Assembly (NCBI GenBank): GCA_022573975.1
Contig: JACZSY010000011.1
Location: forward strand, 1-35,138
Source: SAR324 cluster bacterium
GTDB lineage: Bacteria; SAR324; JACQKK01
Reading direction: 5' to 3'
Length of the DNA stretch: 35,138 bases
Shown: positions 1 to 8,571 of the stretch, one piece after another
How positions within the stretch are numbered: the first letter of the stretch is position 1
Layout of the letters: every line of letters starts with the position of its first letter
Notes under the pieces: model-generated
Database searches by the model: none
What the model was told of the DNA's origin: nothing
The model's input: the letters and a program-made list of their open reading frames with translations, nothing else
Made by a program: the position numbers and the translations under genes

Positions 1-782
1 GCGACCTCACCATCGTCACCGGGAACGTCAATTCGATCCGGTCGCGGATGGAGCACCTGCTGCGCTTCCTGGTGGAATGGCGGCCCGATGTGCTGTGTCT
101 GCAGGAAACCAAGGTCACCGACGAGATTTTTCCCCGCGAACCCATTGAGCAATTGGGATACAACCTGGCCATCATGGGCCAGAAAACCTACAATGGCGTG
201 GCCATTCTCAGCCCCCACCCCCTCGGGGAGGTCGCGCTGGGCTTTCCCGGCCAGGGGGATGAGGAACAAAAACGCCTCATCGCAGCCACCGTGGCCGGTG
301 TGCGCGTGGTGAACGCCTACGTGCCCAACGGCAACAAGGTGGGCTCGGAGAAATTCGCCGAAAAGATGGCCTTCCTGGCCCGTCTGCGCGGCTACCTGGA
401 CCAGCGGCATGCCCCCACCGAGCCCTTGGCGCTGGTGGGCGACTTCAACGTCGCCCCCGCCCCGGAGGACGTTTACGATCCGGAAAAGCTGGCAGGAACC
501 ATTTGCTACCATCCCGACGAGCGCAAAGCCCTGGAAACCCTGCGGGAATGGGGATTCACGGATCTTTTCCGGCGCTTCGAAACCGGCGGCGGCCATTATA
601 GCTGGTGGGACTACCGCAGCGGGGCATTTCCCCGGGATGCGGGGCTGCGGATCGATCACATCTGGGCCTCGCCACCCCTGGCACAACGAAGCCGGACTTG
701 TTTCATCGAGCGGGGAGAACGCGCGCGGGAAAAAGCCTCCGATCACGCGCCGGTGATCGCCGCGATCGCCGCGCAAGGATGA
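1..782 (+). CDS. xthA: Exodeoxyribonuclease III (5' end outside window)
   Basis: AP endonuclease / 3'-5' exonuclease of base-excision repair, from the Mg-dependent endonuclease/exonuclease/phosphatase (EEP) family, acting on abasic sites in cytoplasmic DNA. The reading frame is open from base 3 and begins in the conserved N-terminal strand (TGNVNSIRSR), so only a few residues are missing. Visible family motifs are LCLQETKV with the metal-binding Glu, NGVAILS, VNAYVPNG, LVGDFNVAP with the catalytic Asp and Asn, and the C-terminal RIDHIWAS and SDHAPV, the last carrying the catalytic His. About 259 residues are present, close to the usual 255-270. The stop is TGA at 780-782. It is on the same strand as fliM, 228 bp upstream of it, and there is no sign of shared function. 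The identification is firm; only the exact start cannot be seen. Confidence 0.93.
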   Translation, partial: DLTIVTGNVNSIRSRMEHLLRFLVEWRPDVLCLQETKVTDEIFPREPIEQLGYNLAIMGQKTYNGVAILSPHPLGEVALGFPGQGDEEQKRLIAATVAGVRVVNAYVPNGNKVGSEKFAEKMAFLARLRGYLDQRHAPTEPLALVGDFNVAPAPEDVYDPEKLAGTICYHPDERKALETLREWGFTDLFRRFETGGGHYSWWDYRSGAFPRDAGLRIDHIWASPPLAQRSRTCFIERGERAREKASDHAPVIAAIAAQG

Positions 783-862
783 ATAAATTTGGATGGACCG
801 GGTTTTGCTTGAAACCTGGAAAAGGCGAGCGCGCGCAATTTTCGCTGGGTTTTGGCCGATCA

Positions 863-890
863 TTGCATTTGCGGGTATTTGCCGTATAAT
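863..890 (+). promoter_or_regulatory. Candidate sigma-70-type promoter upstream of fliM
   Basis: A perfect TATAAT at 885-890 is preceded by TTGCAT at 863-868 with a 16-bp spacer. It lies 120 bp upstream of the fliM start in an otherwise non-coding gap. The -35 match is poor (first three bases only), so the call rests mainly on the -10 element. Confidence 0.4.
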
Positions 891-1010
891 TTTTGCTGGT
901 GGAGTCTATTTTGTGAAGGTTCCAAGGCAGGCATGCCGGGCCGGCAATTCCAAAAATTTTCCTGGCGGCGAGACAGACGTGTTGGGCCTGGAAAAAATCG
1001 TGGAGGCGTT

Positions 1011-2024
1011 ATGAGTGAAAGTTCGGTGCTATCCCAAAATGAAGTGGATGCCCTGCTGAAAGGAATATCCGGCGGGGAATTCGAGGTCAGCGACGGCGAA
1101 GGGGATATGGATGATGATGACGTCATCCCCTATGATCTGACCAGCCAGGACCGGATCATCCGGGGACGGATGCCGACCCTGGAGATCATCCATGACCGCT
1201 TCGTAAGGCACTTCCGGCTCACGCTTTCCTCGGCCCTGCGAAAAGTGGTGGACATTTCGGTGCGCTCCACCGAGTTGATCAAGTTCGGCGAGTTTCTCAA
1301 AACCCTGCCCGTTCCCTCTTCCCTCAACCTGTTCCGCATGAGCCCGTTGCGCGGCAACGCCATCATGGTGTTGGAGACCCGGCTGGTCTTCACCCTGATC
1401 GATTTGTTTTTCGGAGGCACGGGCGAGTTGGAGGTGAAGGCGGAAGGCCGGGATTTTTCGGCCATCGAGCAGCGCATGATCAAACGGGTGGTGATCAGCG
1501 CCCTGGAGGACATGCAACAATCCTGGCGGCCGGTCTTCCCCGTGCAAATCACCTATTCGCGTTCGGAGGTGAACCCTCAGTTCGTCGCCATCGTTCCTCA
1601 CAGCGAGGTGGTGGTGGTGGTGACCTTCGACGTGGAGATGGGCCGCGCCCCCATGTCGATCACCGTTTGCGTTCCCTATTCGATGATCGAGCCGATCCGG
1701 GCGAAACTGAACGCCGGTTTTCAAAGCGATCAGAACGAGGTGGACACCACCTGGATCAATCGCTTCCGCACCAATCTGAAAGGCGCGAAGGTGGAAGTGG
1801 TCACCGAACTGGGCCGGGTGGAAATCAACGTCCAGGATTTTCTCAACCTGAAGGTGGGGGATATTGTCTCCCTGGACCAGGAGGTGGACAAACCACTCAT
1901 CGTGACGGTGGAGGGGATCACGAAATTCAAGGGGTTCCAGGGAGCCTACAAGGGCCACCAGGCCCTCAAGGTCAGCCAGTTGGTCTATACGCCGCCGATG
2001 GTGGACGAAATCCTGTTGCAATAG
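1011..2024 (+). CDS. fliM: Flagellar motor switch protein FliM
   Basis: Middle component of the flagellar C-ring. It binds CheY-P, contacts FliG and anchors FliN, so it controls rotation direction. The frame stays open further upstream, but ATG 1011 has GGAGG four bases before it and gives a typical FliM N-terminus. The protein has 337 residues. Residues 5-18 (VLSQNEVDALLKGI) form the CheY-P/FliN-type docking peptide. The CheC-like middle domain contains FFGGTGE, the family's FliG-contact motif. The C-terminal SpoA domain (about 255-330, LNLKVGDIVSLDQ) pairs with FliN. The gene stands alone here, whereas most flagellar operons place it between fliL and fliN. In this window those two genes sit side by side about 20 kb downstream, so fliM has been relocated and probably has its own promoter. 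Confidence 0.95.
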   Translation: MSESSVLSQNEVDALLKGISGGEFEVSDGEGDMDDDDVIPYDLTSQDRIIRGRMPTLEIIHDRFVRHFRLTLSSALRKVVDISVRSTELIKFGEFLKTLPVPSSLNLFRMSPLRGNAIMVLETRLVFTLIDLFFGGTGELEVKAEGRDFSAIEQRMIKRVVISALEDMQQSWRPVFPVQITYSRSEVNPQFVAIVPHSEVVVVVTFDVEMGRAPMSITVCVPYSMIEPIRAKLNAGFQSDQNEVDTTWINRFRTNLKGAKVEVVTELGRVEINVQDFLNLKVGDIVSLDQEVDKPLIVTVEGITKFKGFQGAYKGHQALKVSQLVYTPPMVDEILLQ

Positions 2025-2284
2025 CGCCAAGGCGGGAAGAAGCCGCCGCGGCCCCGGCCGCCTATCACCCTGCATTTTAATCGCCTTGAATTTGAGCATG
2101 CCGCGGAATCCCGTCCTTTCGTCTTCAGAATGCTTTTCGATCGAAATGATGGTTTTTCGAACGCAAAGGGTTCCATTCCATCCCAACGCGGCCGTCCCGC
2201 GCCCACGGGCATGCCCCCTCCGCCGGCCAGAATTCCGGGGCGCGGCGCCCGGTTTTTCCCACGCTTTTTTTCGGAGTTAGGTCA

Positions 2285-2956
2285 ATGGCAACCTGGATCA
2301 GGTTTCGGTTCGAGAACGGCGATTCGGCCGTGGTCAACGCCGAGGAAACCCATCTGCTATTCAAATCCGAGGACTCCCGAATCGAAGTGCTGGCCCTGCA
2401 ACCTCAGACGGAAAAGAACGGCGATTTGCGGCCCATGCTGGTATTCCCTTGCGATTACCCCGACCAGGTCGCCGCGGCGGAGGAAATGATTTTCGACGCG
2501 CTGACCAAGGGCGAGTCGGTCACCATCAGCCTGGATTTCCTGGAGGAACAGGCCGAATACCTGAACAACGTCCAGGGCATCCGCATGATCCTCTCCCTCA
2601 TCCACCAGGGAAGCATCCGCATTCCCAAGAATGAGGAAATACCGGACAAGGGAGAGCTGTTCGAGCAGGAGGAGGAGTCCGACCCCTCCGAAATCAGCCG
2701 CTTCGAATCGATGCTGCACACCTACCTGGATGTTCCACCGGACACCCTGCGCCGCGCCTTCGACAAACATGGCCAGGATGCGCCCTTCGGCCTGCGCAAG
2801 GACCATGTGGAGTGCCTGGATCATGGGTTTCACGAGTATTGGATCGTGGAAACGCTCCCGGACCGCAATTACCTCTTCCGTGAGGATTTTTCCGACCTGG
2901 CCAAAACCCTGTTGGAAAGCGAAGGCCCCATCTGGCGAGAGGCGCATCCCAACTAA
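2285..2956 (+). CDS. Unknown acidic soluble protein, 223 aa
   Basis: I do not recognise a family. The ATG at 2285 is preceded by GGAG/AGG (2274-2282), giving a reasonable ribosome-binding site. The protein is rich in Asp and Glu, with an acidic linker near residues 117-135 (EQEEESDPSE) between an N-terminal half (starting MATWIRFRFENGDSAVV) and a C-terminal half (DVPPDTLRRAFDKHG through HEYWIVETLPDRNYLF). No signal peptide, membrane segment or metal motif is visible, so a cytoplasmic protein is likely. It lies 260 bp after fliM on the same strand, but the gap and the intervening GC-rich DNA argue against tight coupling. Codon-like composition matches its neighbours and the frame is clean, so it is probably a real gene of unknown role. 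Confidence 0.75.
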   Translation: MATWIRFRFENGDSAVVNAEETHLLFKSEDSRIEVLALQPQTEKNGDLRPMLVFPCDYPDQVAAAEEMIFDALTKGESVTISLDFLEEQAEYLNNVQGIRMILSLIHQGSIRIPKNEEIPDKGELFEQEEESDPSEISRFESMLHTYLDVPPDTLRRAFDKHGQDAPFGLRKDHVECLDHGFHEYWIVETLPDRNYLFREDFSDLAKTLLESEGPIWREAHPN

Positions 2957-3284
2957 CCAAGCCTCCCGATCCCATTTCCCGTAGCTTCCCGCGATGGTTT
3001 TTTTCGCGGGCCGATAACCGCGTGCTGTTCACCGCAATGGCCGGGGACTCTCCCCCCGCCGTCCTGGCATGGTGAGTTCAACGATCGGGTTCCCCCTTTT
3101 GGCGGGCATGGCCGATCCTGTCCGATACTGGCCCCGCCTCGGGTTCACCGGCGAATTGACGCCTCCAGCGGTGAGATGATAAGAGCGGTGGGTTGCGTAT
3201 CCTTCCGGGTTTCACTGGGTGGGAGCGAAACGTTGGCGGCGATAATATTTTCCTTCATCCCCATTCCTGAGCGAGAGTTTTCCC
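2957..3284. other. Intergenic stretch, 328 bp
   Basis: No convincing gene. It holds the hairpin at 2988-3010 listed separately. GATAAT at 3241-3246, a possible -10 for the next gene, lacks a matching -35. Confidence 0.6.
2988..3010 (+). terminator. Hairpin after the 223-aa gene, possible terminator
   Basis: CCCGCGA (2988-2994) and TCGCGGG (3004-3010) form a perfect 7-bp stem closing a 9-base, T-rich loop, 31 bp after the stop codon. There is no U-tract after the stem, so this is at best an atypical terminator. Confidence 0.3.
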
Positions 3285-3905
3285 ATGATCTATGAATTCC
3301 GTACCTACACCCTCACGGTCGGCTCGTTGCGCGAGTTTTTGAAACGCTTCGAGGAGGGCTACGAGCACCGCAAGAAGTACTCCGCACTGGCGGCTTTCTG
3401 GTACACCGACATCGGCCCCCTCAATCAGGTGATCCATGTCTGGCCGTATGCGGACGCCGCCGAACGCGACCGCGTCCGCGACGAGTCGGTCAAGGACCCC
3501 AACTGGCCCCCCAAGGTTCACGAATTTATCGTTTCCCAGGAATCGGAGATCGTCATTCCCTCCGCCTTCGCCCCGGAAATCAAGCCAGGCAACGCCGGCC
3601 CGATCTTCGAGATGCGCTACTACCAAGCCAAGCCCGGGGGGGCGATTCATCAAGCGATGAAGACCACCGAAGCAGCCCTGGCGCCCCGGCTGGAGCATTC
3701 CTCCCTGGCCTTCGCCGGCTACACCGAGCATGGGTCCCTCAACAAGTACATCCACATCTGGCCCTACGAGAGCCTGAACGCCCGCGCGGACATCCGCAAA
3801 AAAGTGGTGGAGATGGGTATCTGGCCCCCCAAGGGCGGCGGCGGAAACTGGCTCTCCCAAGCCAACAAGATCATGCTGGCGGCGCCGTTTTCGCCCATTC
3901 AGTAG
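3285..3905 (+). CDS. NIPSNAP-family protein, two tandem domains
   Basis: A 206-residue protein made of two copies of the NIPSNAP fold (dimeric alpha+beta barrel superfamily). Copy one spans about 1-100, beginning MIYEFRTYTLTVGSL and containing QVIHVWPYAD. Copy two spans about 105-206, with FEMRYYQAKPGGA, LNKYIHIWPYESLNARADIR and the terminal WPPKGG region. The paired HVWPY and HIWPY strands make the internal duplication obvious. Family members are small cytoplasmic proteins of unclear biochemical role in bacteria; some relatives are monooxygenase- or isomerase-like, but no catalytic residues can be assigned here. The start codon gives the canonical N-terminus; GAGAG upstream is a weak ribosome-binding site. 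It is transcribed convergently with the J-domain gene, separated by the inverted repeat at 3935-4007. Confidence 0.88.
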   Translation: MIYEFRTYTLTVGSLREFLKRFEEGYEHRKKYSALAAFWYTDIGPLNQVIHVWPYADAAERDRVRDESVKDPNWPPKVHEFIVSQESEIVIPSAFAPEIKPGNAGPIFEMRYYQAKPGGAIHQAMKTTEAALAPRLEHSSLAFAGYTEHGSLNKYIHIWPYESLNARADIRKKVVEMGIWPPKGGGGNWLSQANKIMLAAPFSPIQ

Positions 3906-3934
3906 CGATAGGCCGCGGAAATTTGGCGCCCCTT

Positions 3935-4007
3935 CCCATAAAATCGGATGGCGAATTTCGGTTGGAAAATTATCGGATGCCCGGTTCCACAATTCCGATT
4001 TTATGGG
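3935..4007. repeat. Perfect 14-bp inverted repeat between convergent genes
   Basis: CCCATAAAATCGGA at 3935-3948 is exactly complementary to TCCGATTTTATGGG at 3994-4007, with a 45-base centre. It fills most of the 109-bp gap between the stop codons of the NIPSNAP and J-domain genes. Position and symmetry suit a bidirectional transcription terminator or an RNA-processing structure, although neither arm is followed by a long U-tract. Confidence 0.6.
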
Positions 4008-4014
4008 GGAGGAC

Positions 4015-4962
4015 TCATTTCTCCCCCTTGCGGGCCAGCCAGGCCTCGGCCAGTTCCTTGCAGCGGGTCAATTCGCGGAAAGCCTCGGGAGAACCGCCGC
4101 TGTCGGGATGCGCGGCCTTGGAAAGCCGCCGGAAGGCGCCCCGCACCTGGCGCGCCGTCGCCCTGCCCGCCTCCAGGTTGAGGGCGGAGAATGCCCGCAA
4201 CACGTCCCGCGGCCCGAAAACCAACACCTTGGCGCCCGGCCCCCGGCGGTTTCGGCGGCGGCGGGTGCGCTCATGTTTCGGCTCCAGCCAAGCCGGGGCC
4301 GCGGCGGCCAGCTGCTTTTCGATCGCCCGCAGGGTGTGATGAAGGCGTTCGCGGAAGCGGCGCTCCCAATCGTAATTGTATGCGGCGGGGTCGATGTTGA
4401 GAATGTTCACCGAACGCGTCATGTAAGCGAACAGCATTTCGGCCCGCAAATGGGTGTAACTGGCCTGGGGCTTCCAGTAAAATTCCTGCTGGGCCACCTC
4501 GCTCCAGAGCGCCTGCTTGACCCGCTCCATCGCCAGATCGAAAGGCATTTTCTCGAAAAAGGCTCTCCATCGATCCCCGCCCTGGCCCTGTTCCAACTGC
4601 CGCAAGGCCGTTTCCAACGGCTCCAGCAGGGCGCCGAAAAAGCGGTCATAATCCTCGTGGGAGAAAAACCAGGGACTGTTTTCCAGCTTCCAGTCCGTGC
4701 ATTCGAAATACCGGCAAAACAAAGTGAGCAGGGATTCATCCTCAAAAATTCCCTTGGCCATTTTCCGGCTGGCGTACCGGTCCACCGGCGAGCCGGCGGT
4801 TTCGGCGAACCACCTGCTGGCCACCTCCAATTGCGGAGCGGGAAACCCCACCTGCACCAGGTGAGGGAAGATTCGGGCGGAACGTCCCAACCGTTCAAGG
4901 CGGCTTAATACCGCCTCGTTCCCATATACGTGGGAAAAGCTGGAACGTTGATTGGCCGGCAT
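4015..4962 (-). CDS. Protein with C-terminal J-domain (DnaJ-like co-chaperone)
   Basis: The 315-residue protein starts at the ATG complementary to 4960-4962, with AAGGA 8 bases upstream; an upstream in-frame extension is less likely. The first ~200 residues have no recognisable domain but are rich in aromatic and acidic helices (FCRYFECTDWKLENSPWFF). A basic linker (KHERTRRRRNRRGPG) leads into a terminal J-domain of about 55-60 residues. It contains VRGAFRRLSKAAHPDSGG with the essential HPD at about 285-287, which would stimulate the ATPase of an Hsp70. No Gly/Phe region, zinc fingers or DnaJ substrate-binding domains are present, so it is a specialised class III (type C) J-protein that probably brings a specific client to DnaK. 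Its N-terminal half may be the client-binding part. It is divergent from the M16 peptidase gene. Confidence 0.82.
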   Translation of the reverse strand: MPANQRSSFSHVYGNEAVLSRLERLGRSARIFPHLVQVGFPAPQLEVASRWFAETAGSPVDRYASRKMAKGIFEDESLLTLFCRYFECTDWKLENSPWFFSHEDYDRFFGALLEPLETALRQLEQGQGGDRWRAFFEKMPFDLAMERVKQALWSEVAQQEFYWKPQASYTHLRAEMLFAYMTRSVNILNIDPAAYNYDWERRFRERLHHTLRAIEKQLAAAAPAWLEPKHERTRRRRNRRGPGAKVLVFGPRDVLRAFSALNLEAGRATARQVRGAFRRLSKAAHPDSGGSPEAFRELTRCKELAEAWLARKGEK

Positions 4963-5132
4963 GGCGTTTTCCTTACCGATGGCGCCGGGGGCATGGTCGG
5001 GGAAGCGATGACCAATCCGGGTGCTCCCTGGCCGCCGCATCGATCCCCTTCATATTGCCTCAGGGCCGTTCCGTGTCAAGGACTGCGATCTGCCGGGAGC
5101 CTTTTCGCGGCCAGCGTGAATGGCGGGAAATT

Positions 5133-5161
5133 TTTCCATTTGCCGGGCTGATTTGTATGAT
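5133..5161 (+). promoter_or_regulatory. Candidate promoter for the M16 peptidase gene
   Basis: TTTCCA at 5133-5138, a 17-bp spacer, and TATGAT at 5156-5161 resemble a sigma-70 promoter (4/6 and 5/6 matches). It lies about 90 bp upstream of the chosen start in an AT-rich part of the divergent intergenic region. Confidence 0.35.
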
Positions 5162-5253
5162 ATAAATGATCGATAGCCTGAAATTTCATGGGTCCGCCAT
5201 CGACAGGATTTTTGGTAACCGGTTCAACCCCCAAATTATTATTATCGTTTGAG

Positions 5254-8200
5254 ATGAAACAAATTCCACCGCAGCGGATCTTGAATGGCGCTCCGCATTT
5301 TTTCCGCCTCGCCGCCGTCACAGTGTGCCTCGCCCTTTTGTTGGGAGTGACCGGCGGGTGTCAGCCGCGCGAACTCTATTCCCACTCCACCTCTCAGTTG
5401 TTGCCCGCGGAGCGGGATACCATCGGGTATCGCAAACTGGTACTCCCCAACCAACTCAAGGTAATCCTTGTTTCCAACCCCAATGCACTCTTCTCCGCGG
5501 CGGCCCTGGCCGTCGGCATAGGATCGCTGGGCAACCCGGAGAATCGGCCGGGTTTGGTGCACTTCCTGGAGCACATGTTGTTTCTGGGCACGAAAAAATA
5601 TCCCGACCCAAGCGGTTTTTCCAAATACATGACCGCCAATACGGGCCGTTCCAATGCATACACCGCGGACGACCACACCAATTATTTTTTCCAAATATCC
5701 AATAAGGCCTTCGAGGAAGGTTTGGACCGCTTCGCCCATTTTTTCATCGACCCGCTTTTTGACGACACCTACGCCGAAAGGGAAATGAAGGCGGTGGATT
5801 CGGAACATGCCAAAAACATGGAAAGCGATTATTGGCGCATGCAACAGGTCAAGCGGATTCATTTTGACCAGAATCATCCTATCAGCCGTTTTTCCACGGG
5901 GAATTCGGCCACCTTGCGCGGAGTGGGGCGGGAGGAGTTGCAAAAATTCCACCGGCGGAGTTATTCCAGCAACCGGATGACACTGACCGTGGTGGGCAAC
6001 CGTTCCCTGGACCAGCTGGAGAAACTGGTGCGCGAGCGGTTCAACCAGATTCCAAACCACGCGCTCCCCCCGCTCCGGTATTCCCCGGATTATTTGCGGA
6101 AAAAAGAAGCGTTGCGTCTTTTGCGAATCGTGCCGGTGGCAGATTTACGTCAGATTTCCCTGCATTTCCCCTTGCCCCCCGTGGTGAAGAATTACGATTC
6201 CAAACCGTTGATCCTGATCAGCGCCATATTGGGACATGAAGGGAAGGGCAGCTTGTTGTCCTTGTTGAAAGCGGATGGATTGGCCACCTCGCTGTCCGCG
6301 GGCGGGGGAGAAAACACGGCGGATTACGCCTCCCTGGATATCACGGTTGGCCTGACACAAAAAGGGTTGGCCCGGTACCAGGAGGTGGTCGCCAAGGTTT
6401 TGGGCGTGATCGATGGGCTGAAAAAAAGCGGCATCCCCAGGTATTTTTTCGAAGAGCGGAAAACCATGGCCGCTCTCAATGAGCGATTCAAATCCATCCC
6501 CGGGAGCGGTCGAATGGCCAGGCGCCTTTCGGCGATGATGCTCAAATACCCACTGGCATCGTTACCGAATCAGCCATTGCTGCTGACCAATTATGAGCCG
6601 GATTTGTACCAGGCCCTGATGGCCCATCTGACCGCCGACAACATGCTGGTGGCCCTGGTGGCCAAGGGATTGCCCACGAGCAAGAGGGAGTTCTATTACG
6701 GCGTAAGCTATGGTTTTGAGGATATCGGCGGAAAAACCTATTCGGCATTGAACGAGGCGAAACCCGATCCCCGCTGGCACCTCCCCCAGCCCAATCGATT
6801 CATTCCCGGCAAAATAGCGCTGGAATTCCCCAAAGGTCCGCTCAAGATGGCCGGGGTGTCCCTTCTTCACAGGTACAAGGGCCGGATTCCCAGCACGGTG
6901 GTGGAACGTCTCCTCCCTTTGAAGGGGAACATTTTTCCAGGCCCCGGGGCCTTTATCAAGGCGGTGGAATCGTCCTTGGCGCCCGCGGAGGCCAAGCGGT
7001 GGCTGCCGTTGATCATGAAGGACGCCTTGCCACTGCCCCAGCGCCTGCTGGATACGTCCCAGGCCAAGGTGTGGTGGCTGGCGGATTGGCGGCTCCGCCA
7101 ACCCAAGGCCGAAATGGTGCTCAAATTTTATGTGGAAAACGCCTATGCCTCCCCGCGGGAAGCCATGTTGAGCCGGCTTTATGAAGCGGCTATCGAGGAG
7201 GAGTTGAACGAGTTGAGTTACCCCATCAAGGAAGCGGGGTTGCATTACGAAATTTCCGCCGTCAAAGGCGGGATCGCCATTTCCCTGGGGGGCTACTCTG
7301 CCCGCATGTTGGATTTGCTTCAGTTATTGATCGAACGATTGCGCCAAATCAATATCAAGCAGGAGACTTTCGACGCCATCCGCGAGGGGATGGTGCGCGG
7401 GCTGGAGAATCAGAAGCTGACGCAACCGTTTCGCCAGGCCCAATATTTTGGAAAAATGTTGCTGGAAACCCCCAATTTTACCCGCGAGGCTTTGCTCATC
7501 GCCTTGCGGGGCTTGACCCTGTCCGACGTCAAGGGCTACGCCAATCGGTTTCTGCGCCGCACCTATCTGGAAGGGGTGGTGGTTGGGAACCTTTCTCAAG
7601 AGGAAGCCAGGGCAGGTCTTCGCAAGGCCTTGGACACACTCCAGGCCGGTGTGTTGCCCCAGCAAAAACGGGTTGCCGAACAGGTGCGCCTGGTGCCGGT
7701 GGGGTCCGATTTGATTTTCAGCAAAAAAATCGCGGTCAACAATTCGGTCACCAGTATAATGTATCAATTGGGACCAACCGACCCTGCCCTGCGCGGGGCC
7801 CTGCTGATCATCAGCAAGCCATTGGGCCAGCAGTTTTATTCCATCATGCGCACCCGCCAACAGTTGGGATACATCGTCTGGGGCGGGATGAATCAAATCC
7901 GGAAAAAGCTTTTCCTGTTCTTCCTGATTCAGTCCGGGCAATATTCGGCGGACGTGCTGATGACCCGAATGGAATCCTTCATCCCGGACTTCGTGGAACA
8001 TTTCAAGGCTCTGCCCAAAGAAAATTTCGAGCGCTTTCGCGAAGCCGTGATTAAACTGAAGCTTGAACGCGAAAAAACATTGGCCGAAATCGCCAACCGG
8101 CTTTTTTGGGTGGCCTTTCAAAACGACGAACAATTCGATTATGTCAGCCGGGATATCGAAGCGGTACGAAAGTTGACCCGGGCCGAGGTCGAGGCCGTTC

Positions 8201-8331
8201 TGGTCGGTGCCCTGGTCAAAAAAAGCAGCACCCGCCTGACCATTCACCTGACCGGGAGGGGGCATTCCTCTGGAGCGCCCCGGGGCAAGGTGGTGCGGCT
8301 GCCCGCATCGGCCCAGCCTCCACAAAAGTAA
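5254..8331 (+). CDS. M16-family zinc metalloprotease, predicted lipoprotein (pitrilysin/insulinase type)
   Basis: A 1025-residue single-chain M16 peptidase. From ATG 5254 the N-terminus is a signal sequence (hydrophobic 19-33) ending in VTGGC, so Cys36 is a plausible lipidation site, though the lipobox is imperfect. This would place the enzyme on the periplasmic side of a membrane. The inverted zinc motif HFLEH is at 103-107 (His103, Glu106 catalytic, His107) and the third ligand Glu184 lies in VDSEH, 77 residues on, as in pitrilysin. The C-terminal half keeps the pitrilysin features (QQLGYIVWGG near residue 870, the Arg/Tyr substrate-binding region). Length matches the four-domain pitrilysin/insulysin group, which degrades peptides below about 5-7 kDa. 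An earlier ATG at 5188 would bury the signal peptide. The gene is monocistronic and convergent with the next one. Confidence 0.92.
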   Translation: MKQIPPQRILNGAPHFFRLAAVTVCLALLLGVTGGCQPRELYSHSTSQLLPAERDTIGYRKLVLPNQLKVILVSNPNALFSAAALAVGIGSLGNPENRPGLVHFLEHMLFLGTKKYPDPSGFSKYMTANTGRSNAYTADDHTNYFFQISNKAFEEGLDRFAHFFIDPLFDDTYAEREMKAVDSEHAKNMESDYWRMQQVKRIHFDQNHPISRFSTGNSATLRGVGREELQKFHRRSYSSNRMTLTVVGNRSLDQLEKLVRERFNQIPNHALPPLRYSPDYLRKKEALRLLRIVPVADLRQISLHFPLPPVVKNYDSKPLILISAILGHEGKGSLLSLLKADGLATSLSAGGGENTADYASLDITVGLTQKGLARYQEVVAKVLGVIDGLKKSGIPRYFFEERKTMAALNERFKSIPGSGRMARRLSAMMLKYPLASLPNQPLLLTNYEPDLYQALMAHLTADNMLVALVAKGLPTSKREFYYGVSYGFEDIGGKTYSALNEAKPDPRWHLPQPNRFIPGKIALEFPKGPLKMAGVSLLHRYKGRIPSTVVERLLPLKGNIFPGPGAFIKAVESSLAPAEAKRWLPLIMKDALPLPQRLLDTSQAKVWWLADWRLRQPKAEMVLKFYVENAYASPREAMLSRLYEAAIEEELNELSYPIKEAGLHYEISAVKGGIAISLGGYSARMLDLLQLLIERLRQINIKQETFDAIREGMVRGLENQKLTQPFRQAQYFGKMLLETPNFTREALLIALRGLTLSDVKGYANRFLRRTYLEGVVVGNLSQEEARAGLRKALDTLQAGVLPQQKRVAEQVRLVPVGSDLIFSKKIAVNNSVTSIMYQLGPTDPALRGALLIISKPLGQQFYSIMRTRQQLGYIVWGGMNQIRKKLFLFFLIQSGQYSADVLMTRMESFIPDFVEHFKALPKENFERFREAVIKLKLEREKTLAEIANRLFWVAFQNDEQFDYVSRDIEAVRKLTRAEVEAVLVGALVKKSSTRLTIHLTGRGHSSGAPRGKVVRLPASAQPPQK

Positions 8332-8571
8332 TGCCTCGTTGGGCTGGGCTTCTCTTCCGGGCGGCTGGAGACAGGACATCGGGGCAGTTCCGGAAAAACG
8401 CTCTCCAGGAAATCCACCTGTTCCAACCAACCAGGCGCCGCGGCGCGGGGGAGGGGATGAATGACCTCACCGCGAGCAGCGGGGAATCAAACCTCCGGCT
8501 TCTTTTTCGCCGCCAGGGGCGGGAAATGGACCCGTAAAAAAAGATTCAGGGGAAAGGAAAGCAGCGGGAAG

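Noticed and set aside
854-866. Sigma-54-like TGGC...TTGC upstream of fliM
   Set aside because: The GG and GC pairs are separated by 9 rather than the required 10 bases.
793-1014. 73-codon frame with a hydrophobic segment whose stop overlaps the fliM start as ATGA
   Set aside because: No ribosome-binding site at ATG 793, and the best fliM promoter candidate (TATAAT at 885) lies inside it. The overlap is probably chance.
2031-2061. Two short GC-rich stems after fliM (GGCGG/CCGCC and GCGGC/GCCGC)
   Set aside because: Stems of only five pairs, partly incompatible with good loops, and no U-tract; too weak to call a terminator.
8435-8446. 12-bp palindrome GCGCCGCGGCGC between convergent genes
   Set aside because: Pure GC alternation with no loop or T-tract; common by chance in such DNA.
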